64,000 nucleotides of DNA from positions 9,744,001 to 9,808,000 of the forward strand of contig CP114484.1 in NCBI GenBank assembly GCA_027186245.1. The letters run 5' to 3'. Numbering within the stretch: the first letter of the stretch is position 1; each line of letters begins with the position of its first letter. Source of the DNA: Coriaria nepalensis (Eukaryota > Streptophyta > Magnoliopsida > Cucurbitales > Coriariaceae). A program made the translations under genes and the position numbers. Shown one piece after another: positions 23,410 through 36,639 of the stretch. The notes beneath the pieces were generated by a model that did no database searches, was not told the DNA's origin, and worked only from the letters and a program-made list of their open reading frames with translations.

Positions 23410-23674
23410 TAAAGGCACCTCCCCAAAGAGTTATCTCCTTAAGTTGAGATATTGCTCTTGAGATTTCTCTTGGTGACACATTCTTGTTCGGTTTTTTCAA
23501 AAGATAGTTTCCAAGAATAGCATCTTGGATTCTACACCGGAATTCCAATAGGGTCCTTCTTTTCATCTCAAGGGCATTTGCATTTTGACCTTGATTATGA
23601 TCATGATTAATTATGTAACCAATGTCTTCACAAGTAGCCTTATTGATCTCCTTGTTATTATTTCCCTCCACCAT
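23410..23674 (-). pseudogene. PATL: Patellin 5' fragment, cut at the LINE junction
   Basis: The frame starts at ATG 23674 with a short acidic/Asn-rich N-terminus, then ALEMKRRTLLEFRCRIQDAI, LGNYLL and QLKEITLWG. These are the conserved patellin residues just before the CRAL-TRIO N-terminal helices. At about 23410, where family members continue with VPLLPS, similarity stops and antisense LINE sequence begins. The Sec14 lipid-binding core is absent from the window. The region upstream to about 24050 may be the old promoter. It is a pseudogene unless it makes a truncated peptide. Confidence 0.72.
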
Positions 23675-24562
23675 TGATTGTATCGATGATCAACTTCGAG
23701 CCCTTCCGGTGACAAGAGTGCTACAGAAAATCTAGCCACCGGAGAGATGAGTGGCCAAGAAACCAGAGATTTAGAAGCGATGAAAACCGATGAATTGACA
23801 TTGAAATTTAAAAGAGAGGAGTTTAAGATGAGGTTTTGTTTCCTATTTCTATAAATAGAACATGGGGAAAATATTTTCGATGAATCCTGCTACAGCTAAC
23901 TCAGATAGAACCGATGTCCATTTGTAAGACTTGTAACCGTTGGTTGTGAGGAAGGCTATATTTAGAAGACACATGTTCCCCCTAGAGAATACAAGGAATC
24001 TTTCTTTTTCTCCACTTTCCTTTTTTCCCACTAATTAGCTAAAATGTTTTAACTAACCCGGCTTGATCAAAGTTCAAGGCCGTAAGTTAGATCCACTTCG
24101 AATGTTATGACAATAGGGAGTGGATATATGTGGGATTGGCGGCGGCTAACAAAACTTAGGATGTGTTAATTAGTTTTAGTTACAAGATTCATCATCTGCA
24201 GTGTCGAAAAGAGTTTTGTCAATTAAAAAAGAAACCGGGCCCCATCTTCCAGAGCATTGTGAACTGTGTGCTGTGCGAGCAGGGAAGAAACATGGTCAAA
24301 TGAAAGATTATAAGACCATCTACTCTAATATTCAGAGATACAGAAACTACCTGAGTAGCTTGAGATTTCTTAACTAGCACCTAAACCTTTGAACAGTATA
24401 AATAGTAAATACACAACCATTCGTTTTAAGACTAAAAACAAAGCATAATCACACCTGCAGTCATTTTTACAGTAATCTGAGGAAGACGATTAGATCTGGG
24501 AACTTAGCTACTCTATATCCACATGAACATCCTATTATAGTCCTACCTGCACCGGCCGAGCT
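23675..24562. other. Intergenic between patellin fragment and SMC1
   Basis: No supported gene. The SMC1 side (about 24250-24562) is the expected 3' UTR and downstream region of SMC1 on the minus strand. Confidence 0.5.
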
Positions 24563-27500
24563 TTATGATTCTCGGTATTTGGTCAAATCAAATGTCAACG
24601 TTCTAGAACAGCTGTGCAATGAGAAAAAAAAATCCATACATCACTTTTGCCACAATACAGGAAAAAATAGTTTTTTTATTTATTTAGTAAATATATATTT
24701 CTGCTCACCTCCTCTCAGAGTCTCTGTAAACTCCAACCAGAGCTTCAGCTTTGTCGAAGAAACTATCCTTGAGAGAAATGACTATACTTTGAAAAGCATT
24801 GCTTTCATCACCATCATGATTACCACTACCGGCTGCACAAGACTTTGACCGGATGAATCCAGCAACCTTGGCCACATTCAAGTTATCCAGTGCAGCATCT
24901 ACCTCATCTAATATAAAAAATGGCGAAGGCCGATAACTGCAAACATTTCAACAGAGAGTAAGGACCTGCTCCATTATTCAATGAAGATAGTTCGATCTAA
25001 ACAAGCCCGAATATTTAACAATCAGCATCACCACTTTGCTCAAAATCTTAAAGCCCTGATATCTTATCTTCTGAAAAAGAAAATAAGCAAGGCAAAAATA
25101 GAAAAGCCTTAACGAGAAATATTCTGTTAATAATGTCATACCTATGGATAGAAAATAGCAATGCCAAAGCTGCAACAGTCTTCTCCCCACCAGAGAGCTG
25201 TTCCATATCACGAAAACGCTTTGTTGGAGGCATGGCAGTGTACTTAATACCATGTAAATAAGGATCATCCTCATTTTCCAAGTTTAAGTATGCCGTCCCA
25301 CCCAAGGGATGTGTGTTACTTTTGGTCAGTTGTTTGTAAATTTTATCAATATTACTTGAGATATGGCTAAAAGCATCCATGAACAAGTCATACCTGCCAA
25401 TTAACAAGGAAAAAATTGCATTCTAATTAAAGTAACATGCCTGAAGGACAACCAAAAAAATAATCATGATGCACTGCATTTGGAATAAACTCAAATCAGA
25501 CAACAGGATAAATGGGTGCCACACAATAAGGGTTTCATGGGACATAATAATGGAGGTGAATGTTGTGAACAGGAGAAAATGACAACACATGCCACCAAAT
25601 CATTTGACCCTTTTCTTTAGACCTAAAAAATGTAAATCTACAGAGAATACTCTCTTTCATCAATAATCTATCAGACAACTCTAACAGACCCTAAAGCAGC
25701 TTCAGCCAGACTTTCCAGAAATTTGAATAGCTCTATCTTTTGTGTCCGAAAACAAGTAAGAGCTCTGTAATAAGTAAGACTGTCCGCTTCAATACAAAAG
25801 TGGAAGGTACCTATTCTGCTTTATTAAGTTGAACTTGTCAGAAGCAGCTTTCTCTTCTTTTCTAGCTGCTTCAAACTCTTCAATTACAGCTCTTTCTCTT
25901 TTCTGCAATGCTTCATATTGATCCAGAGCCTTCAAATTGGGAGACGTTTTTTCAATTTCCACTATTAGGGCTGCTATTTTCTGCCTAAATTCTGCCTCAA
26001 GCTTCTCCCGGTCAGAAGTTCTCTTTTCTTGTACATAACTTCGATTAAGCTGACTGAAATCAAAAACTGGGCCAGGAATCGTAGATTCAGTCGCCATGGG
26101 ATCTGATATGGTTGGCAGAGTTATGTGTTCTAATTCACACTTTTCAACTATTTCCTGTTTCCGGGAGATCAACTGCTCAATTTGTGCCTCCTGTAAAAAC
26201 AAGTGAATATAGGCTGGCCATGTTAATACTCTGGGACAAGGTAAACATGCATTATAACAGCAATAAGGTAGATTAAGACCTTCGAATTAATTTGACGGTT
26301 AAGTTTGGATATGCTTGTCGTGGCAGCAGAAGTCCGCTTCCTCCACTCTTGCATTCCTTTCTCGCATTCTTCCAAATTAGATTTCCAATCTGCATGCGAG
26401 AGATCTAAATAGTTAAACAAAGAAAATCATAAGGCCACATTAGAAGCATGGTAAAACAAAAGAATGACAATCCCTGTCCAACCTCCCGTTATGAGCTTCC
26501 TATTTTGCACCAAGTTTTTTTTTCATACAAGTTTGAATAAGTAATAGGGCCTGCTTCCTCATCAATTATGGGTAAAATACAGCTGGCTTACCTAAACTTC
26601 ATAAGAATTAGAGTTGGACCCTAGTGTTCATCAGTAAATAAATAAAAAATTAAAGGACAACAAAAAAGGATGGAAATCACATCAAGTATTAACTAATCAC
26701 CTCATAGACCAAGTTTTCAGGTTTCAATCCAAGAGATATAGCACAAAAGAAAAGAAAAAAGGGGGGGGGGGGGGGGGGTGGTGGAAGAGTGGGGGAGAGC
26801 AGCTGAATCATGGTAACTAAAGAAATTTATTGACCATGGATCATCGATATATTCATCCATTTGGGACTGAAACCTTACCCTTTAATTCTTCCTTCAATTG
26901 ATTTATCTCACCAGTAGCATTCTCTGCAGTTGACTTTGCCGCCTCCTCTTTATTATGAATCCGTTTTAAATCATCGTCTAAAGCACTGAGAGAAGATTCA
27001 AGTTCTCTGATTCGCGATTCCATATCTCGAGTTTGTTCATATTCCAATCTGAAGAATATTTATCATGGCGAGTTAAATGGAATGATGAACAGCCAATGAT
27101 TTTATTAGCATAAAAATTTCAGATAAAAGCTCAATAAATAACAAGCATCTTATAGCATGAAAAATAGTAGAGACAAAAGCTTCAGTTATAACATCAAAAT
27201 TAACATTCAAGGTGCCCATATAGAATGACTGCATATGGCAGATGAATCAGTGAATATATATATCTACGCTTACATGTGCATATACCAAAATATAATATGA
27301 ATACTTTGAAGTATCATGTGCCTGTATTGAAGGAATCAATCAAGAAAACAAAGAAAAACATACTGGCATTTCAATTTCGATAGCTGGCTGCTCAATCTAA
27401 CCCTTTCATCAGACATATGCTGCACAGCTTTCAGCTGGTTTTCTTCATATTCACGGATATTTGCCACTCCAACAGATTTACTAAAGTCTCTGTAGATGCG

Positions 27501-30500
27501 ATCAACAATTTCATTTATTCTCTTCTCCAGCTTCCTTATCTCTGTGCTCCGCTTGTCAATACTATTTTTCAGCTGCAGGAAAAATTGAAAATAGTTGCAT
27601 CACCAGGGAGTAAAATAATATAAACACAGACCAGATAAAAGCAGAACAAGGAGAAGACCATGTTTTCATTATATAACCTTCTGAAATTCAGGAGTTATAC
27701 GATCAATTTCTTCCTTTATCATCTGCTTCTCCTGCTTCAGATTTCCAAGCTTGTCCTCAATGCTTCTCTGCAGCCAAAATTTTTATACAATCGATGCTAC
27801 GACAAAAATCAAACTTTTTAAGGAGAAAAGCCAACAAGTCTAGAAAGGTACATATCCAAAGTAAAATGGACAGAAAAACCTAACTAATCTATTGAGATCA
27901 TCTACAAATGCCCTTCTGACAACAATATCCAATAAAGAATTGGTGATCATGCATATCGTACCAAGCTTAAACCCATGTTTATCACCAATAAAGCATCTAT
28001 CATTCAAGACTCATTTATAAACATTCAGTTTATCTGTAGTTTCATCTGCTCTTCTTATGTGCTAAACACACCATAATTGCAAGTCATCATCACTTGAAAC
28101 AAATCACAATCATTTGTGCAAAAACCCATCTCTTTAAGAACCTTTGTTAATCTTTCTTGAACCCTGAACTCGTGTCCGACTGCCTTAAATTTATTAAAAA
28201 AAGGGAAGAATTTACTGCAGGCGAGGCAGCAACAAGGCACCAAACCAATGCAATATAAAAGCAAACTTAAGAGAGCACACTAACTACATTCTAATGGAGT
28301 TCCCAGCAAGCAAGTCACTCAGACAATTAAATAAAGGAGAGGAAGGTATAACCAGGAAAATACTAACTCACACTTGAGTCAAATATGTCAACATTGATCT
28401 CATAAAAGAGTTCCGCAATAATAAATAATCTCAGTCTCATTCAATTGCCTTCATAGAGTATCCTAATGATAAAAGAGTTCCGCATATTATTGCGGAACTC
28501 ATACAAGAGTTCCACAATAATAAATAATCTCAGTCTCATTCAATTGCCTTCATAGAGCATCCTAATGATAAAAGATAGAAAAGTTGGTAATTAACATTAA
28601 AAAACAGCATAAGTATATCTTATAAACCTACCTTTTCAATCTCTGCATACTGGATCTTCTTCTCGAGTCCACTGATTCTCCCAGATGCTTCAGACTCTTT
28701 TAACTGCATCTCTCTTATTGACCCGAGTTCCTCTAGCTCTGATTCATACTGCTCCTTCTTTTTCTTAAGCCCTTCAGAACAGCAACAGTGAACAAATACA
28801 GCAAGACTTCAAATAAATACAAAAAACATAACTTACCTTCAACCTTCTTATCATCCCATTGTTTTGACCGGGCTTCCATTCCTCCACTAGTACCACCAGT
28901 CATCGTGCCAGATTTTGTGAGCAGAATTCCATCAACGGTAACAACTAATTTAAATTTGAAACACAAATAGAATCAGTTATTTTCTCTTTTATTTATTCAT
29001 TTATTTTTACTCCTTTTTTTTTTCTTTTCCTTCCATGGCATCAGGAAATAAGATTGAAGTGAATATAAATTACCTTTAAATCTTTCTCCACTCCAGCTTA
29101 GCACCTTAGCCTCATCGAGATCGTCACAAACAAGAGTATTCCCAACAGCATATAGAATTGCTTTCTCCAGGGCCGGGTTAAATGTGTGACTGTTAAGTAC
29201 ACAAACTCATCCATTTTTATAAACTTTTATTGAGTAATACCAATGACCACCCAAAAGATCATAAATAAAAATAGCAGAACCATAAAATCAACCAAGAAAA
29301 GATGGTAGATAGCCTTAGGAATGACTCGCAGTGTGAGTTAGGTACGCCACAATCAGAAACCAAAAATCAGAGACCATGCCTGCTTTACAATCTTAAACAC
29401 ATGTAATCTCCATTATATATATGCAGTAATTATAATGGAGGGGGTGGAAGTGGGTGCATTACCTCATTTGTTAATAATGTAGAGAAAATGTCTACAAGGG
29501 AATAATTTCAAACATATTAGCTTGAACTGGTAACCAGAACTAAAAGCAGATGTACACTGCCTGAGATAAATGTATATGAAACATGATCTTTTCTTATAAA
29601 AACAAAAGTCATGGAAAGAACTGGTGAAATTTTGATTACCACATTCTAAAAACTAATTTTTCTTGGCCACAATTTGAACAATTTACAAATAGAAATTAAT
29701 GGGAATATTACAGTACCTAATAGTTTGTCATTGTAAAAAAATTTATCTTCAGAAGCTTGGGGGTTATACTGAAGGTAATAAAATTTAGACAAAATGTTAA
29801 TTAAGGGAACGACAAAACAGTTTTTGTGGCAATTGGTTGATGGGAAAGTCCACCCACCCCTGGCTCCTAGCCTGGATTCACATCCCCCTCCCCACAAAAA
29901 ATGGAAAAATAAGAAATAAGTAAAAAAATAATAATAACAAGGAACAAATGTCTTCCAAAATCTCTACAAAGGATATTGTATCACATCAAACACCAGCTTA
30001 GCAGTACCGCCTAAGGCACGCAACCTCTCAATTATTGGCTTGACACGAACAGACTGAAGAGGTATAAAAGTCTGGGGAGGAAGCCTCTGTTCTTTCAAAT
30101 ACTACAGCATAGCAAGAACAAAACATTTTCTGAATTCAGATCATTCAACAAACACTGCTTCATAATACTGAATCCAAGAAACTCATAAGAGTACCTTGAT
30201 GCATTCTTTTCCCGTCTGTTCATCTTCAACTACTACTGCATCCATAAATTTACCCATAGCAACAGTCACTGCAAGGTTATACTTCTTCTGGGTTGGCCTA
30301 CACAGGTCAGTCATGCGACCATGGACTCCTGAAAAGAGCCGTTTGAGAGTCTCAACAGCTTGAGACAGTCTAACATCCCTCTCATTTTCATATCTATCAG
30401 CCTTCAGTTCTCGTAGTTGATTTTCGATTTCACCAATTTTTGACTTCAAGTTTTCAAATTTAGTTCTGCGGGCAAGATCAGAATATGAATAACAATATAG

Positions 30501-33500
30501 ATCTATAGAATACATACAGCATATTCAGTTAAGTACAGGACAAGGTAAAAAACTGCTCATAAAAAAAATCAAAAGGGAAACATGTCATCTGCAAGATTTT
30601 CAAAATTGTGCAACCGAGGATTCTCTAATTTTTAAAAGAAACATAAAACCAATGACAACAAAAAGTTTGATCACCTGGCATCACGATGCTTATCTTGCAT
30701 AACACGCAGTTCCTTTTTCAACTCCGTGAAATCATCCTTATGTCTTGCAGAACTATCAAGAATCTTCCGCAGTCTTGCTCGCATTTGATTTTCTTGAGAA
30801 TCCAGTTCAAGCTCTCTATTATGCAACTGTTGAAGGTTTTCTTCCAAATTTTTTTGAGCTTCACTATCGGCATGTTGTTGCCTATCCAGAACCTCTTTCT
30901 CATCCCTTAACTTTGCAGATTTGGTTCCAGCCTCCTCCTTACTGCAAAATCAGCATAACAACGAAAATACATATAAATAAAAGCTTCACTGGAGCCAATG
31001 CCTTTTCAGGGCCAGCTATTTATATGATGGGTGAAAAAACAAAAAATAATTTTACTACCGCAAATAGAAACCAGTGTATCATATACAGTCTTGAATATGT
31101 AAAGCCAAGTTAAGTATTTCTGATACTTCAATAGAACATAAGAAATACAATATACTAAACAGGCACACTGGTCATCAACAAGAAAAACAAGTCATAACCA
31201 CATCTAAATCACATGACACAGGGATAAACAGACACATTCTGTGCGTAGCATTATCAGTGACAGCCAAGGACAATTATCTAAGATTTTCCTTAGTTCCAGC
31301 CATGCAATTGCCTAGCCACATTGTTAGTCATTCAGCAGCAGAAGATACAGTCCAAAACAATTTACTCCGTACACACAGGTCACTAATTATATCTTCTACG
31401 TGTATGCATATATATCAGTGTTCCTGATAATGACTTCACTTCCACTTTTTACCATGTTGTGTATTTGAAGTCCAGGAATAAAATAGAGCCTGGATATGAA
31501 ATGTAATCAACAAATTAACATCTTATCAAGAATTATTTTCGAGTTCAAAACCCAAAGCCAGCTTACTACACTAATTGTCTAGTAAAAAGCTGTTGGAAAG
31601 AAAAATATCAATACGATTCTTTACTGTAAACAGGATCTACTTAGCATAAAGTGGGGATAGTGATTAGATATCTCGGTTAAATAGGAAGGACATTTATTTC
31701 CTTCCTTTCTAGACTATTTCCTTCTTAGGACCTTGTACAATCTATATATGTTGCAGCAACCCTAATAAGAATAGATAGCTTTTCTCACCTAGTTGTTCGC
31801 AAGAGCCAGTAAATAAAATTACAGCAAAAGATACTGGATATTTATCATGATAAAGCACTTACATTCGAAAATATTCATTTAGCTCACGGCCGTCTAGATG
31901 GAGTGTTTCACTATCCAAGCCCTTTTCATGTAAATCCTTTAGCTTTGCTGTGAGATCTCGAATGCCCTTCTGTAGCTGTTTAATATCTTCAGCATGTTTT
32001 CTCTTTTCTTCCTTTTTCTTCCCGAGTTCTTTTCGGTTTCTCTTGATTTTCGAATTTATACGGGTCATTTCCTCCTTCAATTTGAGAAGCTCAGGTTGCT
32101 GCAAAAAGTAAATGAAAAAGAGCAAGAATAAATCAATATTAAAAAAAACAGACTCCACACACTTCTCAACCCTCACCCCCACAATAAAACAAAATTAGAT
32201 ACCAAAGCTTTTATACATTTCATGTTCCAATAATTAAATGGTCAACTTACATTTTTATCAAGTTTATTGCTCCTCTCAGCAATCCTCTTTTCACAGGCTC
32301 CAACCTCTTTCTGATATTTTGCCTGTTCTTTCCTCTTCTTTAATGATTCATGTTCAAAACCATCTATCTGTTGCATAACCTCATCACGGTTTTCCTTTTC
32401 AGCTTCAAGCTCCTCGGTTATCTTAGTAATGTCCTTGTCTATGGTGAACAATTGCCATAACAAGTGTTCCCCCTTCAAAGATTTCTGCAGCAAAACCAAG
32501 AAGGATGATAATTAGGGTTGGCAGAAGTAAAAACACATAAAATTTTAGACAAGCAGCAATAAAAGCTTCCGAAGGTGTACAGTACAAACTGCCAATCTGG
32601 AGGGAATACAATGTTTACACCACAGTTTCTAGGAGTAAATTACTGATTTAGAACATACTCTTTCTTGATAGTACCTGTCACTGCAGTGCTAATGATTTAA
32701 TAACTATCTTTGCTGTTCCAGAATGTTTCATTTTATGCTCCTTACCTATTATGAGACATCCACCAATCCACATGTGATGTGTGAACAATGACAATTGTTT
32801 ACCATAGTTTTGGGAAGAAGTATTATAAGAGGAATAGTGTCCAGATAATTCGTGTATTCTTCACCCAAGAAAAAACAAAACAAAAAAAGACTGAGATCTC
32901 AATTCGGAACAGAAAAGACAGTAATTTGTGTGTTCCAGATATATATATTGTTGTGTTTTAAGTTGGCCGTGTGGACAGGGGAAATAGAGGATGGAAGCTA
33001 TCTGAATTCTTTCTAATCACAAACCGGAGAAAATCCCCACTCACTATTTCCTTACATGCAATGGGTAAGATTGGGCATCTGATATTCACCAGGGGAGCAA
33101 AAATAGCTCTGGGCTTATTACCATAAAAATTGTATTTCTACATTCATAAGTATTATGTGAAATGCACTACATGTAACCTAAGAACCTGAAACCGGCATGC
33201 TAACGCGTCCACCTGATGGTATAGTATTTTACTCCATTTTGCAGTGACAGACCCATTCAAACTGATCCTCAAGAGTTTTCAATTATTTACAGGGAGTATT
33301 ATTTAATGAAACAATGATGCAGAAAAGGAAATGAACACCGCTTTGTCCTCAAGCGCCCGGAAGCAATCGAATATCACTACTACTTGGTGCTAAAAAAAGG
33401 AACTAAAATAATGAAGGGTGCGACCAAGAGGTCAGAGACCTTTAAAGAACAATATGCTTACCAGTTGGTCTTGCAAACGAAGATGCTTCTCAGCCTCTTC

Positions 33501-34304
33501 CTTTTGTTCTTTCTTCTGCTTCCTCTCCATCACTATTGTTCGTTTTTTCTGATAAACAAGTGCTGACTTTTCTTCAGCAGTGCCTTTTGTTGCTTCGCAT
33601 TCTTCATATTCTCTCTTGAGCTCGTCAGATCCAGAAATTTGCTCAATAAGTGCAGTAAATTCTTTGGGATTTTTGGATGCAATTGACTCTACATCGCCCT
33701 ACACAACATCGTATCTTAAGTTAATAGCGTAAAGCAGGGCTCACCCTCCCTTACTCCTCACAAACTCGTAATGGGAATATGAGTCACCAAGTAATAGAAA
33801 GCTAAATTAGAAAGTACCTGACATATTAGACCAAACTATGGCTTATAGAGGACTCAAAAAGTTTACCTGAAAGACCAGGAAATTCCGTGCCTTGACAAGA
33901 ATTCCAAGTGATCTAAGCTTAGTATTATACTCGTCCCACGTTACACTCCTCCCATCTATTCGATACTCGCTTCCGCCTGAGCTCGTGATCGTCCTAGTGA
34001 ACTGGAGCTCCGACCCATTTCCAAGCTGGTAAACAAGCCGTACAAAAGCCCTCCGGCCCTTCTGCTCCTTCTCCTTGTCGTCATAAGCGTAGATCAGGTC
34101 CTTCAGTTGAGCTCCACGGAGCTGGCCGGTCCGTACACCAAGAACGAAGCTTATTGCATCCATGAGGTTCGACTTTCCAGCGCCATTGGGACCAATTATT
34201 GCCGTGAAATCATAGAAGGGGCCGATTGTCTGGAGGCCCTTGTACGATTTGAAGTTCTCGAGCTCTAGTCGGAGTATTTTTCCCGGTGAGATTATAGCCG
34301 GCAT
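24563..34304 (-). CDS. SMC1: Cohesin subunit SMC1
   Basis: SMC1 pairs with SMC3 in the cohesin ring that holds sister chromatids together. Eighteen exons join in frame to 1222 codons: 34304-33867, 33698-33462, 32484-32251, 32098-31863, 30941-30675, 30465-30195, 30101-29968, 29189-29074, 28944-28837, 28771-28632, 27767-27678, 27572-27364, 27048-26879, 26389-26280, 26190-25811, 25393-25142, 24936-24709 and 24611-24563. Walker A GPNGAGKS is at residues 38-45. Long Glu/Lys-rich coiled coils flank the hinge ([11 protein letters not shown], near 656-666). The signature LSGGEKT is at 1113-1119 and Walker [13 protein letters not shown] has D1141/E1142. The end is [13 protein letters not shown]. The length matches Arabidopsis SMC1 (about 1218). 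Two splice sites are unusual (GTCTTA donor of exon 14, GAAG acceptor of exon 10). The exon 7/8 junction adds a few residues (YPFHT) that I do not firmly recall in other plants. Confidence 0.95.
26761..26778 (+). repeat. Poly-G tract in SMC1 intron
   Basis: About 18 consecutive G on + (poly-C in the SMC1 pre-mRNA), in the intron between exons 13 and 14. Such tracts are often length-variable or assembly-sensitive. Confidence 0.9.
28402..28573 (+). repeat. Intron duplication with central perfect hairpin (SMC1 intron 10)
   Basis: A block of about 73 bp at 28402-28474 recurs at 28501-28573 with few changes (GAGTTCC(G/A)CAATAATAAA and following). Between the copies 28475-28484 (GAGTTCCGCA) and 28491-28500 (TGCGGAACTC) form a perfect 10-bp stem with a 6-nt loop. 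Confidence 0.85.
31591..31800 (+). mobile_element. Possible solo LTR-like sequence in SMC1 intron 4
   Basis: The stretch starts TGTTGGAAAG, has a TCTATATATG box near 31740 and AATAAGAATA afterwards, reminiscent of copia LTRs. It lies in the longest SMC1 intron. No target-site duplication or matching end was found, so this is only a suggestion. Confidence 0.25.
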
Positions 34305-34610
34305 GGTATGCCTCGGAGTTCGAATCAGTAAAAGCCACTACGAGCTGAAGAAGTGTTTGATTTCGAACAAGGCAGAAAAGCTAGGGTTTCAGGCTAGCGA
34401 AGTTGGTTGCTACAGGAAAATTGACGATGATGAAAAAAGGGAAATGATAGTTAAGAATTATTCGATAGCGAGGAGGAGGAAGCGGAGGAAGATTTTGAAA
34501 GGGTTTTTGTTTCTGGGGAAAATGAGAGAAGCAGAGAAAAGGGTTGTATGTGTTGAAATGGTGAAATGGAAAATTGGCGGGAGGAAGATATAGACCAGAA
34601 CCAGAAGACT
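34305..34610 (-). promoter_or_regulatory. SMC1 5' UTR/promoter region
   Basis: This region lies immediately upstream of the SMC1 start. It is less AT-rich than the DNA beyond 34620 and CT-rich on the minus strand near 34470-34560, as expected for a leader. No TATA box was recognised. Confidence 0.45.
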
Positions 34611-35124
34611 GTGGAGAAATTATAGGGTCGATCGTACGAAATTAATAATAAGATACAAAACTAATACCTAATCTCATAAATTCAAAATATATAAAGAAAA
34701 AAAGTTAAAATTTCAACAAAAATACTGTGTTTGCACTGTTGCCTAAGTTTTGAGATTAAAGTCGATAAATTAGATTCATCCACCTTAATTTGTTATGGGA
34801 CTGATTTGTTTTTAATGTAGTTTTTTGTATTTATAAATATCAAAATTATTTTTTTAAGGTCAATTATATTTAATAATTTTTTTTTATATTTTTTAAATTT
34901 CATTTTTATTTAAAATAGTAAAAAAATCAACATTAAATATAAAATGTGATTTTTATTTTTATCAATTATAAAAATAATTATTTTTAAAAAACTATAAAAT
35001 AAAAATATATGCCAATCGGGCTTTATATTTTTTTAAAGACATCTTAAACTATTTTTTTTTTTTAGGGAAAAAATTTGATTAACTTTTAAATTTTAAAATA
35101 ATTAATTACAATTTTAATTACAGT

Positions 35125-35770
35125 AAACCTCATGATGCTTTACAAAATAATTTGAAATTTGTAACTCTACTCATATTAATTTTTTTTTTTTTTTTTTGCC
35201 TCAAAATTCCTTTTTTACCACTTTTGACTCACTTTTTTTAAATCAATTTTTCATATTTATACCCTTTCACTATAACCTACCAATCTTTTCATCATTGCCT
35301 ACGTCACTTATCGGAGGTATTTGAAAATTCTAAAATTATCGAACAACAAAATTTAAATTATTTAAATTGATATTGAAATATTATGAACTAATTAACGAAT
35401 ATTGCCAAATATGAAAAAATAGAGAGATTTTTTAGCAAAGAATGATGGCAGCGATTAAAAATCAAATAATAAATATTTTCATTTTGACAGATAAGGATGG
35501 AAGTTGAAAATATTAAAAAAAAAATTTAAAAATTATGAAAATTTTAATTCATCAAATTTATAACTTTTGAATGTATCTAGATGTAGCAGTTGGCAAAATG
35601 GTTGGTAGAGGTGGTGGTGAAAAGTGATAAAGATGAAAAAATGATTTTAAGAAATAAATGGTCAAAAATGTTAAAAATAATTGTGGGTCAAAAAATGAAA
35701 GAAAGTATTAATTTGGAGTAAATTTAAAGTTACAGATTATTTTGTATGAAATCAGGAGTTCAATATCATT
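35125..35770. mobile_element. MITE-like inverted-repeat element 1
   Basis: The left arm (about 35125-35310) and the reverse complement of the right arm (about 35580-35770) share a diverged sequence containing TACAAAATAAT, TGACTCA/TGACCCA-like strings and CTACCAA(T/C)C(T/A)TTT. The element has no ORF of note. Arms are long for a MITE, as in Mutator-derived elements. Ends are approximate. Confidence 0.55.
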
Positions 35771-35871
35771 AAAGTAATATGGTATGTATTATAATTATAA
35801 AAACTTAGTATATTCATTATAATTATTTCAAAATTTGAGAGTTAATTTCTCCTATTTTATAAAGACATTTT

Positions 35872-36639
35872 TTAAACTACACAAAAGTCAAATTTTATTC
35901 ATGTCGGTTAAAGTTTTTTTTAATCGCAGACTAATTAATTTCTATATTTTTAACTCTAAAATTTTATTCTTACATTATTTAACTCATTTTATTATACTAA
36001 ATCATTTTTATCATCAATCCACCTCTTCACCACCACATCCACTAACCCCTCCCTCCATTATCGCCACCTTTGATAGCTGGAAATAAATTCTATTTTTATT
36101 TACATATCCTTAACTTTCATTTTTATATTTTCAATTTCACTTTTAATTAACTTTTATTTATTCACCTCTAAAACAACTTAATTCACTAACTGCCTCCCTT
36201 TTCAACCGAAAAAGAATATTCTCTCTATAAAAAAAAGATAATAAATGGATTATAGATAATTAGACCGAAAGAGAATATTATTTTCCAGAGGTGGTGGGTG
36301 GCGGCGATAGCAAAAAAATATGAAAAATGTTGTTTTAGGGGTGAATAAATAAAAAATCATTAAAAGTATTATTGAAAATATAAAAATAAAAGTTAAAGGT
36401 ATAAAAATGTCAAATTTTAAATTTTAAATTATTTCCGACGAAGGCGATCAAATACGGCAGAAGGGTTGGTGAAGGTGATTGCTTGGGTGGATTGATGAAA
36501 AGATAATTTAAAATAATAAAGTGGATTAAATAATATAAGAATAAAATTTTAGAGGTAAAAATATATTTTTTTAAAAAATTGATTAATCTGAGGTTAAAAA
36601 ATATATGTTCGAACAAAATCTAACTTTTACGTAGTTTAT
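35872..36639. mobile_element. MITE-like inverted-repeat element 2
   Basis: Arms of about 300 bp at 35872-36177 and 36331-36639 are reverse complements with clear similarity: TTAAACTAC(A/G)(C/T)AAAAGT at the tips, CTCTAAAATTTTATTCTTA inside, and TTTATTTATTCACC(T/C)CTAAAACAAC at the inner ends. Small ORFs in the two arms give related peptides only because the arms are copies. It is adjacent to element 1 and has no recognisable transposase. Confidence 0.65.

Noticed and set aside
28402..28573. Possible CRISPR-like repeat pair
   Set aside because: Only two copies inside an intron of a plant nuclear gene; a simple duplication explains it.
35835..36086. Small frame resembling the peptide from 36616-36410
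   Set aside because: The two peptides are alike because they are the arms of an inverted repeat, not because they are genes.
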